Assembly (NCBI RefSeq): GCF_003574655.1
Contig: NZ_QNUM01000006.1
Coordinates: forward strand, 124,001 to 188,000
Reading direction: 5' to 3'
DNA: 64,000 bases
Source of the DNA: Cohaesibacter haloalkalitolerans
GTDB lineage: Bacteria; Pseudomonadota; Alphaproteobacteria; Rhizobiales; Cohaesibacteraceae
Each line of letters starts with the position of its first letter. Positions within the stretch are counted from its first letter, which is position 1. Below are positions 26,203 through 35,470 of this stretch, piece after piece. The position numbers and the translations under genes were made by a program. A model generated the notes under the pieces. It was not told where the DNA came from. It ran no database searches and worked only from the letters and a program-made list of their open reading frames with translations.

Positions 26203-27315
26203 ATGAAGACTTTCACCAAATGCCTTGTCGCCGCGCTCTGGTCGCTGGCGCTTGTCTGGGATGCCTCGGCCGCTGTGCGCATCAAGGATGTCACCTCCCT
26301 CGAAGGGGTGCGCGACAACCAGATCATCGGCTATGGCCTCGTGGTCGGCCTCAAGGGGTCTGGCGACACCATGCGGAACTCACCGTTCACCGAGCAGTCC
26401 CTGCAGTCGATGCTCGACAGCATGGGCGTCAATGTACGCAATGCCAACCTGCGGACCCGCAACGTCGCCGCCGTGGTGGTGACGGCCAATTTTCCCGCCT
26501 TCATCAAGAAGGGCGCGCGGATAGATATCAATGTGTCCTCGCTGGGGGACGCATCGTCCCTTTCCGGTGGCACTCTCATCGCAACCCCGCTGATGGGATC
26601 GGACGGCAAGGTCTATGCTGTCGCCCAGGGCGGCCTCGCGGTCGCCGGCTTTTCCGAGCAGGGGCAGGCCCAGTCGCTCAGTGAAGGCATCGCCACCTCG
26701 GGCATGATCCCCAACGGGGCAATTGTCGAACGGGAACTCGATGACGATTTCATCAATCTGCCTTCCTTCGTATTGCAACTTTCCAACCCGGACTTCAACA
26801 CCGCGGTGCGGATCGCCGACGCCATCAACGCCTTCTCACGAGAGCGCTACGGGCTGATGCTGGCCAAGGAGCGGGACTTCCGCTCGGTCGTCCTGCAAAA
26901 GCCCGGACGGGTCAGCGCTACCCGCTTCATTGCCCAGATAGAAGGTCTGGTGATCCAGCCCGACACCCCGGCCAAGGTCGTGGTGGATGAACGGACGGGA
27001 ACGGTGGTCATCGGCAACAATGTGCAGATCTCGACGGTTGCCGTCACCTACGGCAGCATGGTGGTGCGGATCACCGAGAATCCCGTCGCCAGCCAGCCAC
27101 AGCCCTTCTCGCGAGGCGGACAGACGGTCGTGCTGCCGCAGACAGATATCACTGCATCGCAGGATGGGGGCTCCCTGTCGATCATTGGCGGTACCGACCT
27201 GCAAACCATCGTCAGTGGCCTCAACCGCATTGGCCTCAGGCCATCGGGGGTGATATCCATCCTCCAGACCATCAAGTCGGTTGGTGCCTTGCAGGCCGAG
27301 CTGGTCATCCAGTAG
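26203..27315 (+). CDS. flgI: Flagellar P-ring protein FlgI
   Basis: 370 residues with a signal peptide (cleaved near SAA). Family features: VRIKDVTSLEGVRDNQIIGYGLVVGLKGSGDT at the start of the mature protein, SLGDASSLSGGTLIATPLMGSDG, and the C-terminal GLRPSGVISILQTIKSVGALQAELVIQ. It forms the peptidoglycan-level ring. Last gene of the flgB unit, followed by a strong terminator. Confidence 0.96.
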   Translation: MKTFTKCLVAALWSLALVWDASAAVRIKDVTSLEGVRDNQIIGYGLVVGLKGSGDTMRNSPFTEQSLQSMLDSMGVNVRNANLRTRNVAAVVVTANFPAFIKKGARIDINVSSLGDASSLSGGTLIATPLMGSDGKVYAVAQGGLAVAGFSEQGQAQSLSEGIATSGMIPNGAIVERELDDDFINLPSFVLQLSNPDFNTAVRIADAINAFSRERYGLMLAKERDFRSVVLQKPGRVSATRFIAQIEGLVIQPDTPAKVVVDERTGTVVIGNNVQISTVAVTYGSMVVRITENPVASQPQPFSRGGQTVVLPQTDITASQDGGSLSIIGGTDLQTIVSGLNRIGLRPSGVISILQTIKSVGALQAELVIQ

Positions 27316-28124
27316 CCGCTCTCTTCTTGCTGCAATTCATGCAGAGCCCGCGTCAGGTGCCGTCCTGACGCGGGCTCTATTGCATTTGGTAGACCGGATG
27401 TCCAGTTGCAGGCCCTCTGCTGGTGGCTCTTCCTTGCGTCTGCAACGAAGGCCTTCTGTGGGCCGCCTGCGGCAGCTTTCTGCTATCTGGACGTGGAGAG
27501 CTATCTCAAGGATGGAGATTGTCCTGGCAGCCTTTCCTCATGTCCTGACGCAGGCTGCAGGACCTCTGGCAACACCCTGTTTCATGGCGTTAGGTTAACG
27601 CGGAGGTGTACTGTTGGGCCTTTGCGGTTTTGTCTCCAGATGTCCTTTATGAAGGTCTGTTTTGTGTCCAGATCTGTCAAAAGGGAAAATGGTATGCAAA
27701 AACAGGAATGTTTTGTTGGGATAGATGTCCTATGTAAAATTATCAATTCGGTTTTATCTGAAATACGTATTTCCCCTGTGAAAGTTTATCCAAAGCGTAA
27801 AATTTGAAAAGCTATTGTTTCAATGGTGTTATTGGATTGTGTGGAATATAAGTGTAAACAGTCATTAACCATTCGGCCATGTGAAGGCTTGATTGTGTAC
27901 AGTCTCAGGCATAAATGTCTTGTAAATCGAGTGCATTAAGACGCTTAAATCAAATCAATAAGAAAATTATTGCCACTTTTAGACATAATTCTACTAAAAG
28001 CGCGCGCTTGCCATTTATATTTCTTTTCCCGCACCTTTTGAAAGCTGTATTGGAGGTCGCCTTTTCTAGTGACGAGAGGCGGCAGTTGCAATACCTCTAT
28101 ACCTATCAAGGATGGAGAATTGCG
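27316..28124. other. Gene-poor region between flgI and ftcR
   Basis: 809 bases. It holds the flgI terminator, then from about 27600 an AT-rich stretch unlike its neighbours. Open frames here (for example 27406-27807) have cysteine-rich, low-quality translations. The ftcR promoter should lie in the last 250 bases. I see no recognisable gene remnant. Confidence 0.5.
27343..27378 (+). terminator. Strong terminator after flgI
   Basis: Perfect 15-base arms AGAGCCCGCGTCAGG/CCTGACGCGGGCTCT with a 6-base loop, then ATTGCATTT. It lies 27 bases after the flgI stop. Confidence 0.85.
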
Positions 28125-28814
28125 ATGATCGTATTGATTGAAAACAGAGAGCTGGTCTCGGATGGTTACACCGCCGGCTTTCAGCGGGAAGGGGTTCCTT
28201 CCATTGGCATTGTGCCTCAGGAATTCGGCAGCTGGGTGACCAGTATTTCAGACTCGGATATCAACTCAGTGGAAGCCTTTCTGCTGGGGGATTGCGAAGA
28301 AAGAAACCGCTATCCCAGCCTGATCCGCAGCCGCTGCCGGAAAACGCCTCTTATTGCTCTCAATGACAAGACGTCTCTGGAACAGACCCTGGATCTGTTT
28401 GCCGCCGGTTTTGACGACGTGGTCAGCAAACCAATTCATGTAAGGGAAATTCTGGTAAGGGCGGCTGTCATCAGCAGGCGTTCCGGGGAGCAATCTGAAA
28501 TGCAGCAAGTGGAAGGTGATGTGCGGGTCTATTTTGACGGGAGATCCCCGGAGATCTGCGGCGAAGCCCTCGAACTGCCACGCAGGGAGCGTCGTATCCT
28601 GGAGTATCTTGTCAAGAACCGGGATCGCCGTGTGAGCCGTGCCCAGATCTACAACGCTGTCTATGGACTGCTTAATGAAGATGTCGAGGAAACCGTCGTC
28701 GAAAGCCATATCAGCAAGCTGCGCAAGAAGCTCAAGAAACGTCTGGGTTATGACCCGATCGATTCCAAGCGTTACCTCGGCTATATGTTCAACGCTCTGA
28801 CGGAACAGGGCTAA
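28125..28814 (+). CDS. ftcR: Flagellar master regulator FtcR/Rem (orphan OmpR-type)
   Basis: 229 residues: an N-terminal receiver-like domain (1-110) and an OmpR-type winged helix (about 125-225: ELPRRERRILEYLVKNRDRRVSRAQIYNAVYG, then VVESHISKLRKKL and KRYLGYMF). It matches Brucella FtcR and Sinorhizobium Rem, which switch on flagellar genes. The receiver is atypical: the acidic pair at the end of the first strand reads EN, and glycine or no clear Asp sits at the phospho-acceptor position (EAFLLGD). The start with GGAGA spacing fits family starts; the frame runs open 70 codons further upstream without similarity. No kinase gene is nearby. Confidence 0.88.
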   Translation: MIVLIENRELVSDGYTAGFQREGVPSIGIVPQEFGSWVTSISDSDINSVEAFLLGDCEERNRYPSLIRSRCRKTPLIALNDKTSLEQTLDLFAAGFDDVVSKPIHVREILVRAAVISRRSGEQSEMQQVEGDVRVYFDGRSPEICGEALELPRRERRILEYLVKNRDRRVSRAQIYNAVYGLLNEDVEETVVESHISKLRKKLKKRLGYDPIDSKRYLGYMFNALTEQG

Positions 28815-29627
28815 GCGATCCTGCAGAACCGAACGATTGCGCTGCAATCTGTTTCTACCTTCCTTTTCGAACCAGTTTTTTCATTTTGAGTTGGTTCAGT
28901 ATTGTGAACCGCAAAGCCTCGAAAAGACACGGAATGACTTACCGCGGGTTTCCAGACATGATGTCTGGGCGAAGGCTTTTCTGACATCCGGCGGCGTTCT
29001 GCTTAGCCGGTAGTATCTCCAGATTCCATGGGTCGAATCTGCGGCCCGAAGATGTCGCCACCAAGACGAGGCCCCTGAGACGCGGACCTGTCGGCAGGTG
29101 CCCTTCAGCGCCGTATAAATATGGCTGCTCATAAATGGTCTGAGATGCCTTTCAACTGGCTTTCAGGACCTGCTGAAGCATGGTTGTCTGGACGGGCTCG
29201 TGCGCACCCAACGCCTTGCTCGTTGAACCATGGGCCATTCGCTGCATTGGAAAGCCAGTTGGCCATGCATTCCGCATTTAACCCCATGCCTTTTCTTGCG
29301 GCGCTTCCGCTGCTCTCTGCTGTCGATTGAAAGCAATTCGGGCCAGGCATCCATGCTCCGGCAGTGCAGCGACGGCGCCGCCATGGCTTCACGAAGACGC
29401 TGCCAGACGTCGTCCTGACTTAGGGGAATGCTACACGTCAGTGCGGATCGGCGACAGAAGGCCCACAGCGATCAAGCGCGGGATGAAGGAGCGCAGGGAA
29501 TGGAGGATATAAAGAGGGGGAGAGGACGGCAGAGCCCTCTTGGGCACGAAAAGGCACGCGCTGACCCGGCCCGGCGTTTGTCCGGGCTGGTCATGAGGGG
29601 CAAGGAGCCGCCAGCCAGATGCGGTTT
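28815..29627. other. Gene-free region between ftcR and fliQ
   Basis: 813 bases between the convergent ends of ftcR and fliQ. Overlapping open frames on both strands have no family resemblance. A weak hairpin follows ftcR at 28835-28849 (GATTGC-GCT-GCAATC), and a GC-rich hairpin at 29563-29592 precedes fliQ's 3' side. Possible decayed gene or non-coding RNA region; nothing recognised. Confidence 0.5.
29563..29592 (-). terminator. Hairpin downstream of fliQ
   Basis: On the minus strand GACCAGCCCGG, a 7-base loop, then CCGGGCCGGGTC with one unpaired base. It lies about 35 bases after the fliQ stop. The U-run is weak, so termination is only probable. Confidence 0.5.
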
Positions 29628-29894
29628 TCAGAAGCCGTGTTCGATCCGGTCATAAACCACCTGAGTGAAGCTGGTGATCTGTGCTCCGATGAAAGTGCCG
29701 CTGGCGATCAGCATCAGGAAGATGACCAGAATTTTGGGAATGAAGGTGAGGGTCATTTCCTGCACCTGTGTCAGAGCCTGAAACAGCGCAATAGCGATCC
29801 CCACCACCATGGCGGCCCCGACCGCGGGGCTGGCGGCAACAATGATGGTCCAGAAGGCTTCCCGGACCAGATCCAGTGCATCGACCTCATTCAT
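29628..29894 (-). CDS. fliQ: Flagellar export gate protein FliQ
   Basis: 88 residues with two membrane helices and the family signature AALFQALTQVQEMTLTFIPK-like segment (here IALFQALTQVQEMTLTFIPK). Part of the FliPQR export gate. Its ATG overlaps the flgD stop by one base. It closes the flaF-flbT-flgD-fliQ unit, away from flhA and fliR, which often follow it in rhizobia. Confidence 0.93.
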   Translation of the reverse strand: MNEVDALDLVREAFWTIIVAASPAVGAAMVVGIAIALFQALTQVQEMTLTFIPKILVIFLMLIASGTFIGAQITSFTQVVYDRIEHGF

Positions 29895-30313
29895 CAGGAA
29901 ATTGTCACTCCGGCACCGATGATGACATTCTTGCCGCTGTCCAGCTGGGCAACCACTCCATCCGAGCAGATCGTGACGCTTTCAATCGTGCCGTTGACGG
30001 CTTCGCCGTTCTGAATGGCCGAGAGAGACTTGCCGACGAGGGTTGTCGACTGGTTGACATAGAGCTGGGACAGCACGCTATCCAGCTTGCTGTTGGTCTG
30101 GATATTCTGTTCGACGTTGGAGAAGGAGGCCAACTGCCCCATCTGCTCGGACATGTCGGTGGGGTCGGTCGGGTCCTGATACTGAATCTGGGTGACCATC
30201 ATCTGCAGGAATGCATCATAGTCGAGGGTCATGGCATCGCGGGTGCTTGAGCTTGTTCTGCTCGAGGAGGCGGAACTGGCGGCAGCGCTGTTGTTGACGG
30301 CGGGTACGGACAT
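29894..30313 (-). CDS. flgD: Hook cap protein FlgD
   Basis: 139 residues. A Ser/Ala-rich N-terminus leads into DYDAFLQMMVTQIQYQDPTDPTDMSEQMGQLASFSNVEQN, the conserved FlgD capping domain. The C-terminal part, SLSAIQNGEAVNGTIESVTICSDG, is short, so the Ig-like/tudor module of enteric FlgD is reduced, as is common in rhizobia. The start at MSVPAVNN is chosen because the longer frame overlaps flbT. Confidence 0.9.
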   Translation of the reverse strand: MSVPAVNNSAAASSASSSRTSSSTRDAMTLDYDAFLQMMVTQIQYQDPTDPTDMSEQMGQLASFSNVEQNIQTNSKLDSVLSQLYVNQSTTLVGKSLSAIQNGEAVNGTIESVTICSDGVVAQLDSGKNVIIGAGVTIS

Positions 30314-30383
30314 GAACGGGTTTCCTTCCTTTTCTTCAAAGCAGCAGCCCTCGGCTACCGCTGTCTTGGGATGGGCGATGGTT

Positions 30384-30848
30384 CTATTCTGCCGGGTATT
30401 CGGCATGCACTCCGGATCTGTGATCGTGCGGGTCGCTGGCCTTGTCGCGAATATCGACCACATCGCTCATCAGGCTGTCTTCCAGCGGATAGAGCTCGCG
30501 AATGCGCTTCATGGCTTCGTAATAGTTGCCGGCATTGACGATATCGACGATCTCCTGAATCCCCGCACACAGCAGATAGTGATCGACGGAGCTTGTCAGG
30601 CTGCGGGCAAATTTCAGGAATGTTCCGTGTGCCTCGACCAGGTTGGTGGGGGAGGTGAACATCATCTGGGCAATGAAATAGAGCTGCCGCAGGGGCGTCG
30701 TCGTCTCTTCAGGCTGAATGATGTGGTTCTCAAGCAGGAATTCCGCTTCGTTCAACAGCTCGATCGTGGTCTTCTTGGGGAACCGGATAACCGCTCCATT
30801 GATGTAGAAGCGTTCGCCGGATTTGAAGGTGAGGCGCATCGGTTTCAT
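30384..30848 (-). CDS. flbT: Flagellin synthesis regulator FlbT
   Basis: 154 residues matching FlbT: MRLTFKSGERFYINGAVIRF near the start, LLENHIIQPEETTTPLRQLYFIAQMM, and EIVDIVNAGNYYEAMKRIRELYPLE. In Caulobacter FlbT binds the 5' leader of flagellin mRNA and controls its stability. It overlaps the flaF stop by 4 bases (ATGA), and the two act together. Confidence 0.93.
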   Translation of the reverse strand: MKPMRLTFKSGERFYINGAVIRFPKKTTIELLNEAEFLLENHIIQPEETTTPLRQLYFIAQMMFTSPTNLVEAHGTFLKFARSLTSSVDHYLLCAGIQEIVDIVNAGNYYEAMKRIRELYPLEDSLMSDVVDIRDKASDPHDHRSGVHAEYPAE

Positions 30849-31195
30849 TGTGTCAATCCACTGCTGATCATTGCGTTGAGGTCAATCAGGGTGTCGATCC
30901 CGTCCGACTGGTTGAGCCGTACCCGACCCACTTCCTTGAGGATGAAGATCCCCAGCGAGATGAGATCGGCCTTGATCTGCTCGGGCATGGCGTTTTCCGG
31001 CTTGATCAGATCTTCCAGCAGGAAGCTCCACAGGGTGCTGGTCTCATAGAGCGCCTTGACGCCCTGAGGCGACTGGATGCCCATGACTTTCGCTTCCCTC
31101 AGGCTTTCGAGCACATGATTGATGGCCTGTAGTTCCTGACTGCGCTGGCATGATCCCGATAGCTGGGAGCTTTCCGCATAATAAGACGTGTACAT
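30845..31195 (-). CDS. flaF: Flagellin biosynthesis protein FlaF
   Basis: 116 residues with the FlaF pattern: Tyr/Ala-rich start, EAKVMGIQSPQGVKALYETSTLWSFLLEDL and LISLGIFILKEVGRVRLNQSDGIDTLIDLNAMIS. It promotes flagellin secretion and filament synthesis, opposing FlbT in Caulobacter. It leads the flaF-flbT-flgD-fliQ unit and has a 145-base upstream region with a hairpin. Confidence 0.93.
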   Translation of the reverse strand: MYTSYYAESSQLSGSCQRSQELQAINHVLESLREAKVMGIQSPQGVKALYETSTLWSFLLEDLIKPENAMPEQIKADLISLGIFILKEVGRVRLNQSDGIDTLIDLNAMISSGLTQ

Positions 31196-31293
31196 TCTTT
31201 TCCTCGCCCTTGTGGTCTTTCAAAAGAGATGCGCGGTGCACCGACCCTCATGGTCTGGTCACTGCCGCCATCTCCCGTTATTCTGCTGGTTGC

Positions 31294-31325
31294 GCACCCG
31301 AAAAGCGGAGCCTCCGCACGGGTGC
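31294..31325 (-). promoter_or_regulatory. Stem-loop in the flgL-flaF gap
   Basis: Outer arms GCACCCG/CGGGTGC and inner arms GCGGA/TCCGC with a four-base bulge. It lies 15 bases after the flgL stop and about 100 before flaF. It may end flgL transcription or shape the flaF leader. No U-run was seen. Confidence 0.4.
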
Positions 31326-31340
31326 ATGGAACGGGAGTCC

Positions 31341-32381
31341 CTAGAGGTAGTTCAACAAGCTCAGATTCTGCATGCGGCTTGTGATGATGTAAGTCAGCTC
31401 CAGCTGGGTCACGGCGTTCGACAGCTTCACCGATGCTTCAGTGGTATCGACATTTTCCAGCTTGATGATGCGTTCGTTGAGCAGGTCAGTCTGGATTGAA
31501 ATCCGATCCGAAGCGTCCGAAACCCGCGCCTGGGCGTTGCCCACCTGGCCGATCACGTTGTTCAGCCCCTGAATGGCTGAGCCGATGAGTTCGGTCGCCT
31601 TCGTGGTCACCACATCGAAGGCCTCCTGCGACATGTCAGAGGATCCGAGCTCGGAGACCATGGTGTAGGCCATGGCCAGTTTGCGCAGGGAGTCTTCGTT
31701 GGCGCTGACCGAGGTGTTGATCACATCGGTGGTCGAAATCCGGCTGGACGTGACTTCATCGGTGGCCGAAGACCAGTTGGCAGACCAGTTGGCATCGTTG
31801 AACTGGTCGGCAAAGTCACCATCCAGATAGCTCTCCATGGCGGAAGCCGAAATCGTCGAGACTCCGGGGTCATCCTGGGCAAAGCCGAAGGTCGACAGGA
31901 ACGATCCGTCAATGGCCGCCTTGCTGGTTGAGCCCGGTTCATAGCTGGTGAGGGCTGGCGAGTCGGTGTTGATGCCCGAGAACAGGAAAGTTCCGTTGAA
32001 CGAGCTGTTAAGGGTCGAGATCAGTTCGTTCAGATACCCCTGGGTGCTGGAGACCACCACGCTGCGGGCCGAGTTGCTGCCGATCGTGGTGAGCAGGGTT
32101 GCCTGCAGATCCGAGGCGGCTTTGGACGTGTTTTCCAGCGCCTTGACCGATATGTCCAGACTGCTGGACAGCAGCGCGTTGGTATCGACAATGGCATTGA
32201 GTGTCTGGAATTGGGCGCGAATGGAAACCGCTTCCCCCGTTGCGCTGCCAAGGTCCAGACCGACATCGAACTTGCGGCCCGAGGCAACCTCTTTCTGCAG
32301 CTTGACCAGCGTACTGGTCTGCGAGGAGATGGATTTGTTCGTAGCAGTGGACAGGGATAGGGTCGAAATATAGCTGGTCAT
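31341..32381 (-). CDS. flgL: Hook-filament junction protein FlgL
   Basis: 346 residues with flagellin-like coiled ends: N-terminal SLSTATNKSISSQTSTLVKLQKEVASGRKFDVGLDLG and C-terminal QIDLLNERI-type helix (here SIQTDLLNERIIKLENVDTTEASVKLSNAVTQLE). The middle is variable. It starts 3 bases after the flgK stop. It joins hook and filament together with FlgK. Confidence 0.9.
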   Translation of the reverse strand: MTSYISTLSLSTATNKSISSQTSTLVKLQKEVASGRKFDVGLDLGSATGEAVSIRAQFQTLNAIVDTNALLSSSLDISVKALENTSKAASDLQATLLTTIGSNSARSVVVSSTQGYLNELISTLNSSFNGTFLFSGINTDSPALTSYEPGSTSKAAIDGSFLSTFGFAQDDPGVSTISASAMESYLDGDFADQFNDANWSANWSSATDEVTSSRISTTDVINTSVSANEDSLRKLAMAYTMVSELGSSDMSQEAFDVVTTKATELIGSAIQGLNNVIGQVGNAQARVSDASDRISIQTDLLNERIIKLENVDTTEASVKLSNAVTQLELTYIITSRMQNLSLLNYL

Positions 32382-32384
32382 GAT

Positions 32385-33815
32385 TTAGCCCGCGATCTTG
32401 AGAAGTTGATCCAACATTTCGTCAATGGTGCTGATCAATTTTGCTGTCGCCGTATAGCTACGCTCAATCTCCAGCATGCTTTGCATTTCTTCATCGATAT
32501 TGACGCCGGTCTTGTTGGAGAGAGACTCCGACACCCGGTTGAGAGTTATGGAATGGTTGTCCGCAACGGTATCCGCGCTCTGGCGTGCCGCTTCGAGCCA
32601 ACTGACGGACGATGCGGCGAAATCCGTGAGGGTGCCGGTGGTGTCCACTCCGGTGGAGCCGTCAAACACCATCGAGTTGCCAAGGTTGCCGAGCAGCTCC
32701 TGAATGCGGTCGCCATAGCTGGCATGATCAGACGGGTTGTAATCGGTGGTGATGCCGTCCCGGATCAGGTCGAGATGGTCGGTATCAACAGCGCTGTTGA
32801 CGCTGATCGTACCGGCCAGCCCCGTGACGAGCCCGCCCGGAACAGCAGACGAACCACCATTGGTAAAGAGACCTGCGGTGCCGCTTTCCTGAAAGACAGA
32901 AATGAGGCCGCGTGCCATTTCATCAAGCTGGGTCTGGTAGGTAACCGCCGCTTCGTCGCGAATGGCCACGAGACCGGCGATGCGCCCGGTGCTGATTTCC
33001 ATGCGGGCGTTGGGTCCGGCAACCGCAACCCCGTCAACATAGACGGCATTGCCCTGAGTTGAGGCCGAGAAGGTGTTCGTCTGTTCGAAGGTGACGCTTC
33101 TTGCGGTGGTTTCGAACAACATCACGCCGCTTTCTGTCGTGATCACCAGATCGTTGTTTTCGCGGGTCTGGGTCTTGATGCCCATCTCGGCGGAAAGCTC
33201 AAGCACGGCCTGGTCACGGGAATCCATCAGATCTGACGTGTCACTGCCAAGTTCGCTGCCGCGGACGATTTCCTTGTTCAGTGTCTCGATGTGGGAGAGC
33301 AGACTGTTGATGGTCTCAACGGACTGCGCGATCTGGGTGTCGGCACTTTCCCGCTCGGCCTGAACAGTTGCCGTTGCCCCGTTCAGGGTCGAGACCATTG
33401 ACTGGGCTGCCGAGAGAACCTGACTGGCCAGAACCGAATCCGATGGCATGGCGCCATAGGCCTGCAGGGCGGTTTCCAGCTCGCCAAGCACGGCGGCCGG
33501 AGAAATATTCTGCTTGGTGTCACCAATCGTTTCGGACAGATTGGTCAAGCCATCCAGATAGGCCTCGCTCTTCTCGCCGATGGATGTGGCGTTGAGAAGG
33601 CTTTTATAGAGAGCTTGATCGGTCGCCCGGCCAATCGAGTTGACATAGATGCCTCCGCCGGAACCATCGCTGGCGGACAGGGTGGAAACAAGCGCAGTCT
33701 TGCGCGTATAGCCTGCCTGGCTGGCATTGGTGATGTTGCGGGAAAGGATTGCCGTTTCCTTTTGCCGCGTGCTCAAAGCGGATTGTGCGACCTGTAGGGC
33801 GACTGAAAGACTCAT
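32385..33815 (-). CDS. flgK: Hook-associated protein FlgK
   Basis: 476 residues from MSLSVALQVAQSALS; the open frame has an 8-codon extension that family members lack. N-terminal RNITNASQAGYTRK is the rod/hook motif; the C-terminus SLSNKTGVNIDEEMQSMLEIERSYTATAKLISTIDEMLDQLL is the FlgK signature. It lies between flgE and flgL in the same unit. Confidence 0.93.
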   Translation of the reverse strand: MSLSVALQVAQSALSTRQKETAILSRNITNASQAGYTRKTALVSTLSASDGSGGGIYVNSIGRATDQALYKSLLNATSIGEKSEAYLDGLTNLSETIGDTKQNISPAAVLGELETALQAYGAMPSDSVLASQVLSAAQSMVSTLNGATATVQAERESADTQIAQSVETINSLLSHIETLNKEIVRGSELGSDTSDLMDSRDQAVLELSAEMGIKTQTRENNDLVITTESGVMLFETTARSVTFEQTNTFSASTQGNAVYVDGVAVAGPNARMEISTGRIAGLVAIRDEAAVTYQTQLDEMARGLISVFQESGTAGLFTNGGSSAVPGGLVTGLAGTISVNSAVDTDHLDLIRDGITTDYNPSDHASYGDRIQELLGNLGNSMVFDGSTGVDTTGTLTDFAASSVSWLEAARQSADTVADNHSITLNRVSESLSNKTGVNIDEEMQSMLEIERSYTATAKLISTIDEMLDQLLKIAG

Positions 33816-33899
33816 GACACTTAACCTTAGAAAGAGCACGAGACTGCAATGTGGGGAGGATCTTTTCGGGGAATCCCTTGCAGTCCCGTGAAACCGGAC

Positions 33900-35204
33900 C
33901 TATCGCGCGAGGTTGACAACCTCGCTCAGCAGATCGGAGCCGGTCTGAAAGACTTTGGAGTTGGCGGAGAAGGATCGCTGGGAGATGATCATGTTGGTCA
34001 GCTCTTCTGCCAGATCGACGTTGGACCCCTCGACGGCACCGGAAACCATCAGACCCATGCCGTTTTCACCGGGGAAACCGACCTGAACATCGCCGCTTTC
34101 ATTGGTGGTGGTGTAGACCTCACCGCCCATCGGCGCCAGATTGTCCTCACTGGCCACATCGGCAATCGGAATGCGGTAGGTTGCCTCGCGCGAGCCGTCT
34201 TCATAGACCATGTAGAGCGTGCCATCCTTGTCGATGGTGACGCTCTCGACACTCTGCGGCGCACTGCCGTTGAGCACCGGATCATCAACACCGAAGTCAG
34301 CAGCAAGCTGGGTCATGCCTTCAATCGAGATCTCAACATCTTCACCGGCAGGTTCATGATCCGGGATATGGAAACCGAAGGACGTTGGCGATGTTGCCGA
34401 CAGCTTGCCATTGGCTTCGAAGGTCAGTGTCGTTGTCGACAGGGGGTTGGCATAGGTGTTGCCATGCACCGTGGTGACCGGGGTGGCGTAAGGGAAGCTG
34501 CCGTCGGTTGAATCGGCATTGTTGAAGACGGAAACTTCCCAGGTGTCGGTGCCAGTCTTGGTGAAATAGATATCAAGCTGCATTTCATTGCCGACATCAT
34601 CATAGGCAACAAGCGAGGTCTTGGAGGTGTAGTTGATGGCGCTGAGTGTGCCGTTGTTGGCGGAAGGCAAGGGGGCCGTCTCAATGGCCGCATTGGCTGG
34701 CAGGTTGCCGCTTAGCGAGCCTTTGGTGGTCGGGCTGGCTTCCAGCTGGGCCTGATTGATGTTGACCCGCTGCAGCCCCGTGAGCGCGTTGGCAACCACC
34801 GACGGTTTGCCATTGGACAAGTCGAAACCTTGCAGATAGTAGCCTGCGGTGTTGACCAGATTGCCGTCGGAATCCGCAACAAAATGGCCCGCGCGGGTCA
34901 GGAACGGGGTGCCGTCATTGTCCGCAACAACAAAGAAGCCATTCCCGTCGATCGCAAGGTCGGTGACGCTCGTAGTGTATTCCATGTTGCCGGCAGTGGA
35001 GATGGCATAGGAGGTGATCGCCTCAACGCCGCCGGAGTTGTAGGATGTCGTGCTCTGGGTTGTCACGACAGACTTGAACTCCGTTTCCGCCCTTTTGTAG
35101 CCGGTGGTGTTCGCGTTGACGATGTTATCAGATACAGTGCCAAGCTTGCTCGATTGGGCATTCATGCCTGAAACACTGGAACGCATTACGCCATAAAGGC
35201 CCAT
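33900..35204 (-). CDS. flgE: Flagellar hook protein FlgE
   Basis: 434 residues. N-terminal MGLYGVMRSSVSGMNAQSSKLGTVSDNIVNANTTGYKRAETEF and C-terminal GSNVDLAEELTNMIISQRSFSANSKVFQTGSDLLSEVVNL frame a variable, Thr/Ser-rich middle (described by segment, not complete). It builds the hook. The upstream region of 266 bases contains the flagellar element at 35312-35325. Confidence 0.95.
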   Translation of the reverse strand: MGLYGVMRSSVSGMNAQSSKLGTVSDNIVNANTTGYKRAETEFKSVVTTQSTTSYNSGGVEAITSYAISTAGNMEYTTSVTDLAIDGNGFFVVADNDGTPFLTRAGHFVADSDGNLVNTAGYYLQGFDLSNGKPSVVANALTGLQRVNINQAQLEASPTTKGSLSGNLPANAAIETAPLPSANNGTLSAINYTSKTSLVAYDDVGNEMQLDIYFTKTGTDTWEVSVFNNADSTDGSFPYATPVTTVHGNTYANPLSTTTLTFEANGKLSATSPTSFGFHIPDHEPAGEDVEISIEGMTQLAADFGVDDPVLNGSAPQSVESVTIDKDGTLYMVYEDGSREATYRIPIADVASEDNLAPMGGEVYTTTNESGDVQVGFPGENGMGLMVSGAVEGSNVDLAEELTNMIISQRSFSANSKVFQTGSDLLSEVVNLAR

Positions 35205-35311
35205 GGTACTCTCCTGTCAAATATGTCCGATATCTCCCAAATCCGGAACAGTCGCTTTCCATGACCAGATAGGGACGGGTGATCTCCTTGGTCTGAGGAT
35301 AGGACAAGAGG

Positions 35312-35325
35312 CTTGCGCGAAACTG
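35312..35325 (-). promoter_or_regulatory. Flagellar upstream element (flgE)
   Basis: Minus strand CAGTTTCGCGCAAG, 107 bases before the flgE start, sense orientation. Further away than in the other operons. Confidence 0.5.
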
Positions 35326-35470
35326 GCCTTGAAAGTTATCTAACGTCATGAATTGATTAAATTTTTAGTTTCAATGTCAGCAACGCGCAAAACGCTGGCA
35401 AGCACTGGCACAGGCGTTGAGGCGGGCGCTTCGGCATCAGAGAGACGCATATGAGGAAGGGGAGAAAGGG

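Noticed and set aside
27406-27807. 133-codon frame between flgI and ftcR
   Set aside because: It begins beside the flgI terminator, is Cys-rich with no helix or domain pattern, and crosses the change into AT-rich DNA.
27915-28124. 70-codon N-terminal extension of ftcR
   Set aside because: The added residues have no similarity to the family, whereas the ATG at 28125 has a good ribosome binding site and matches FtcR starts.
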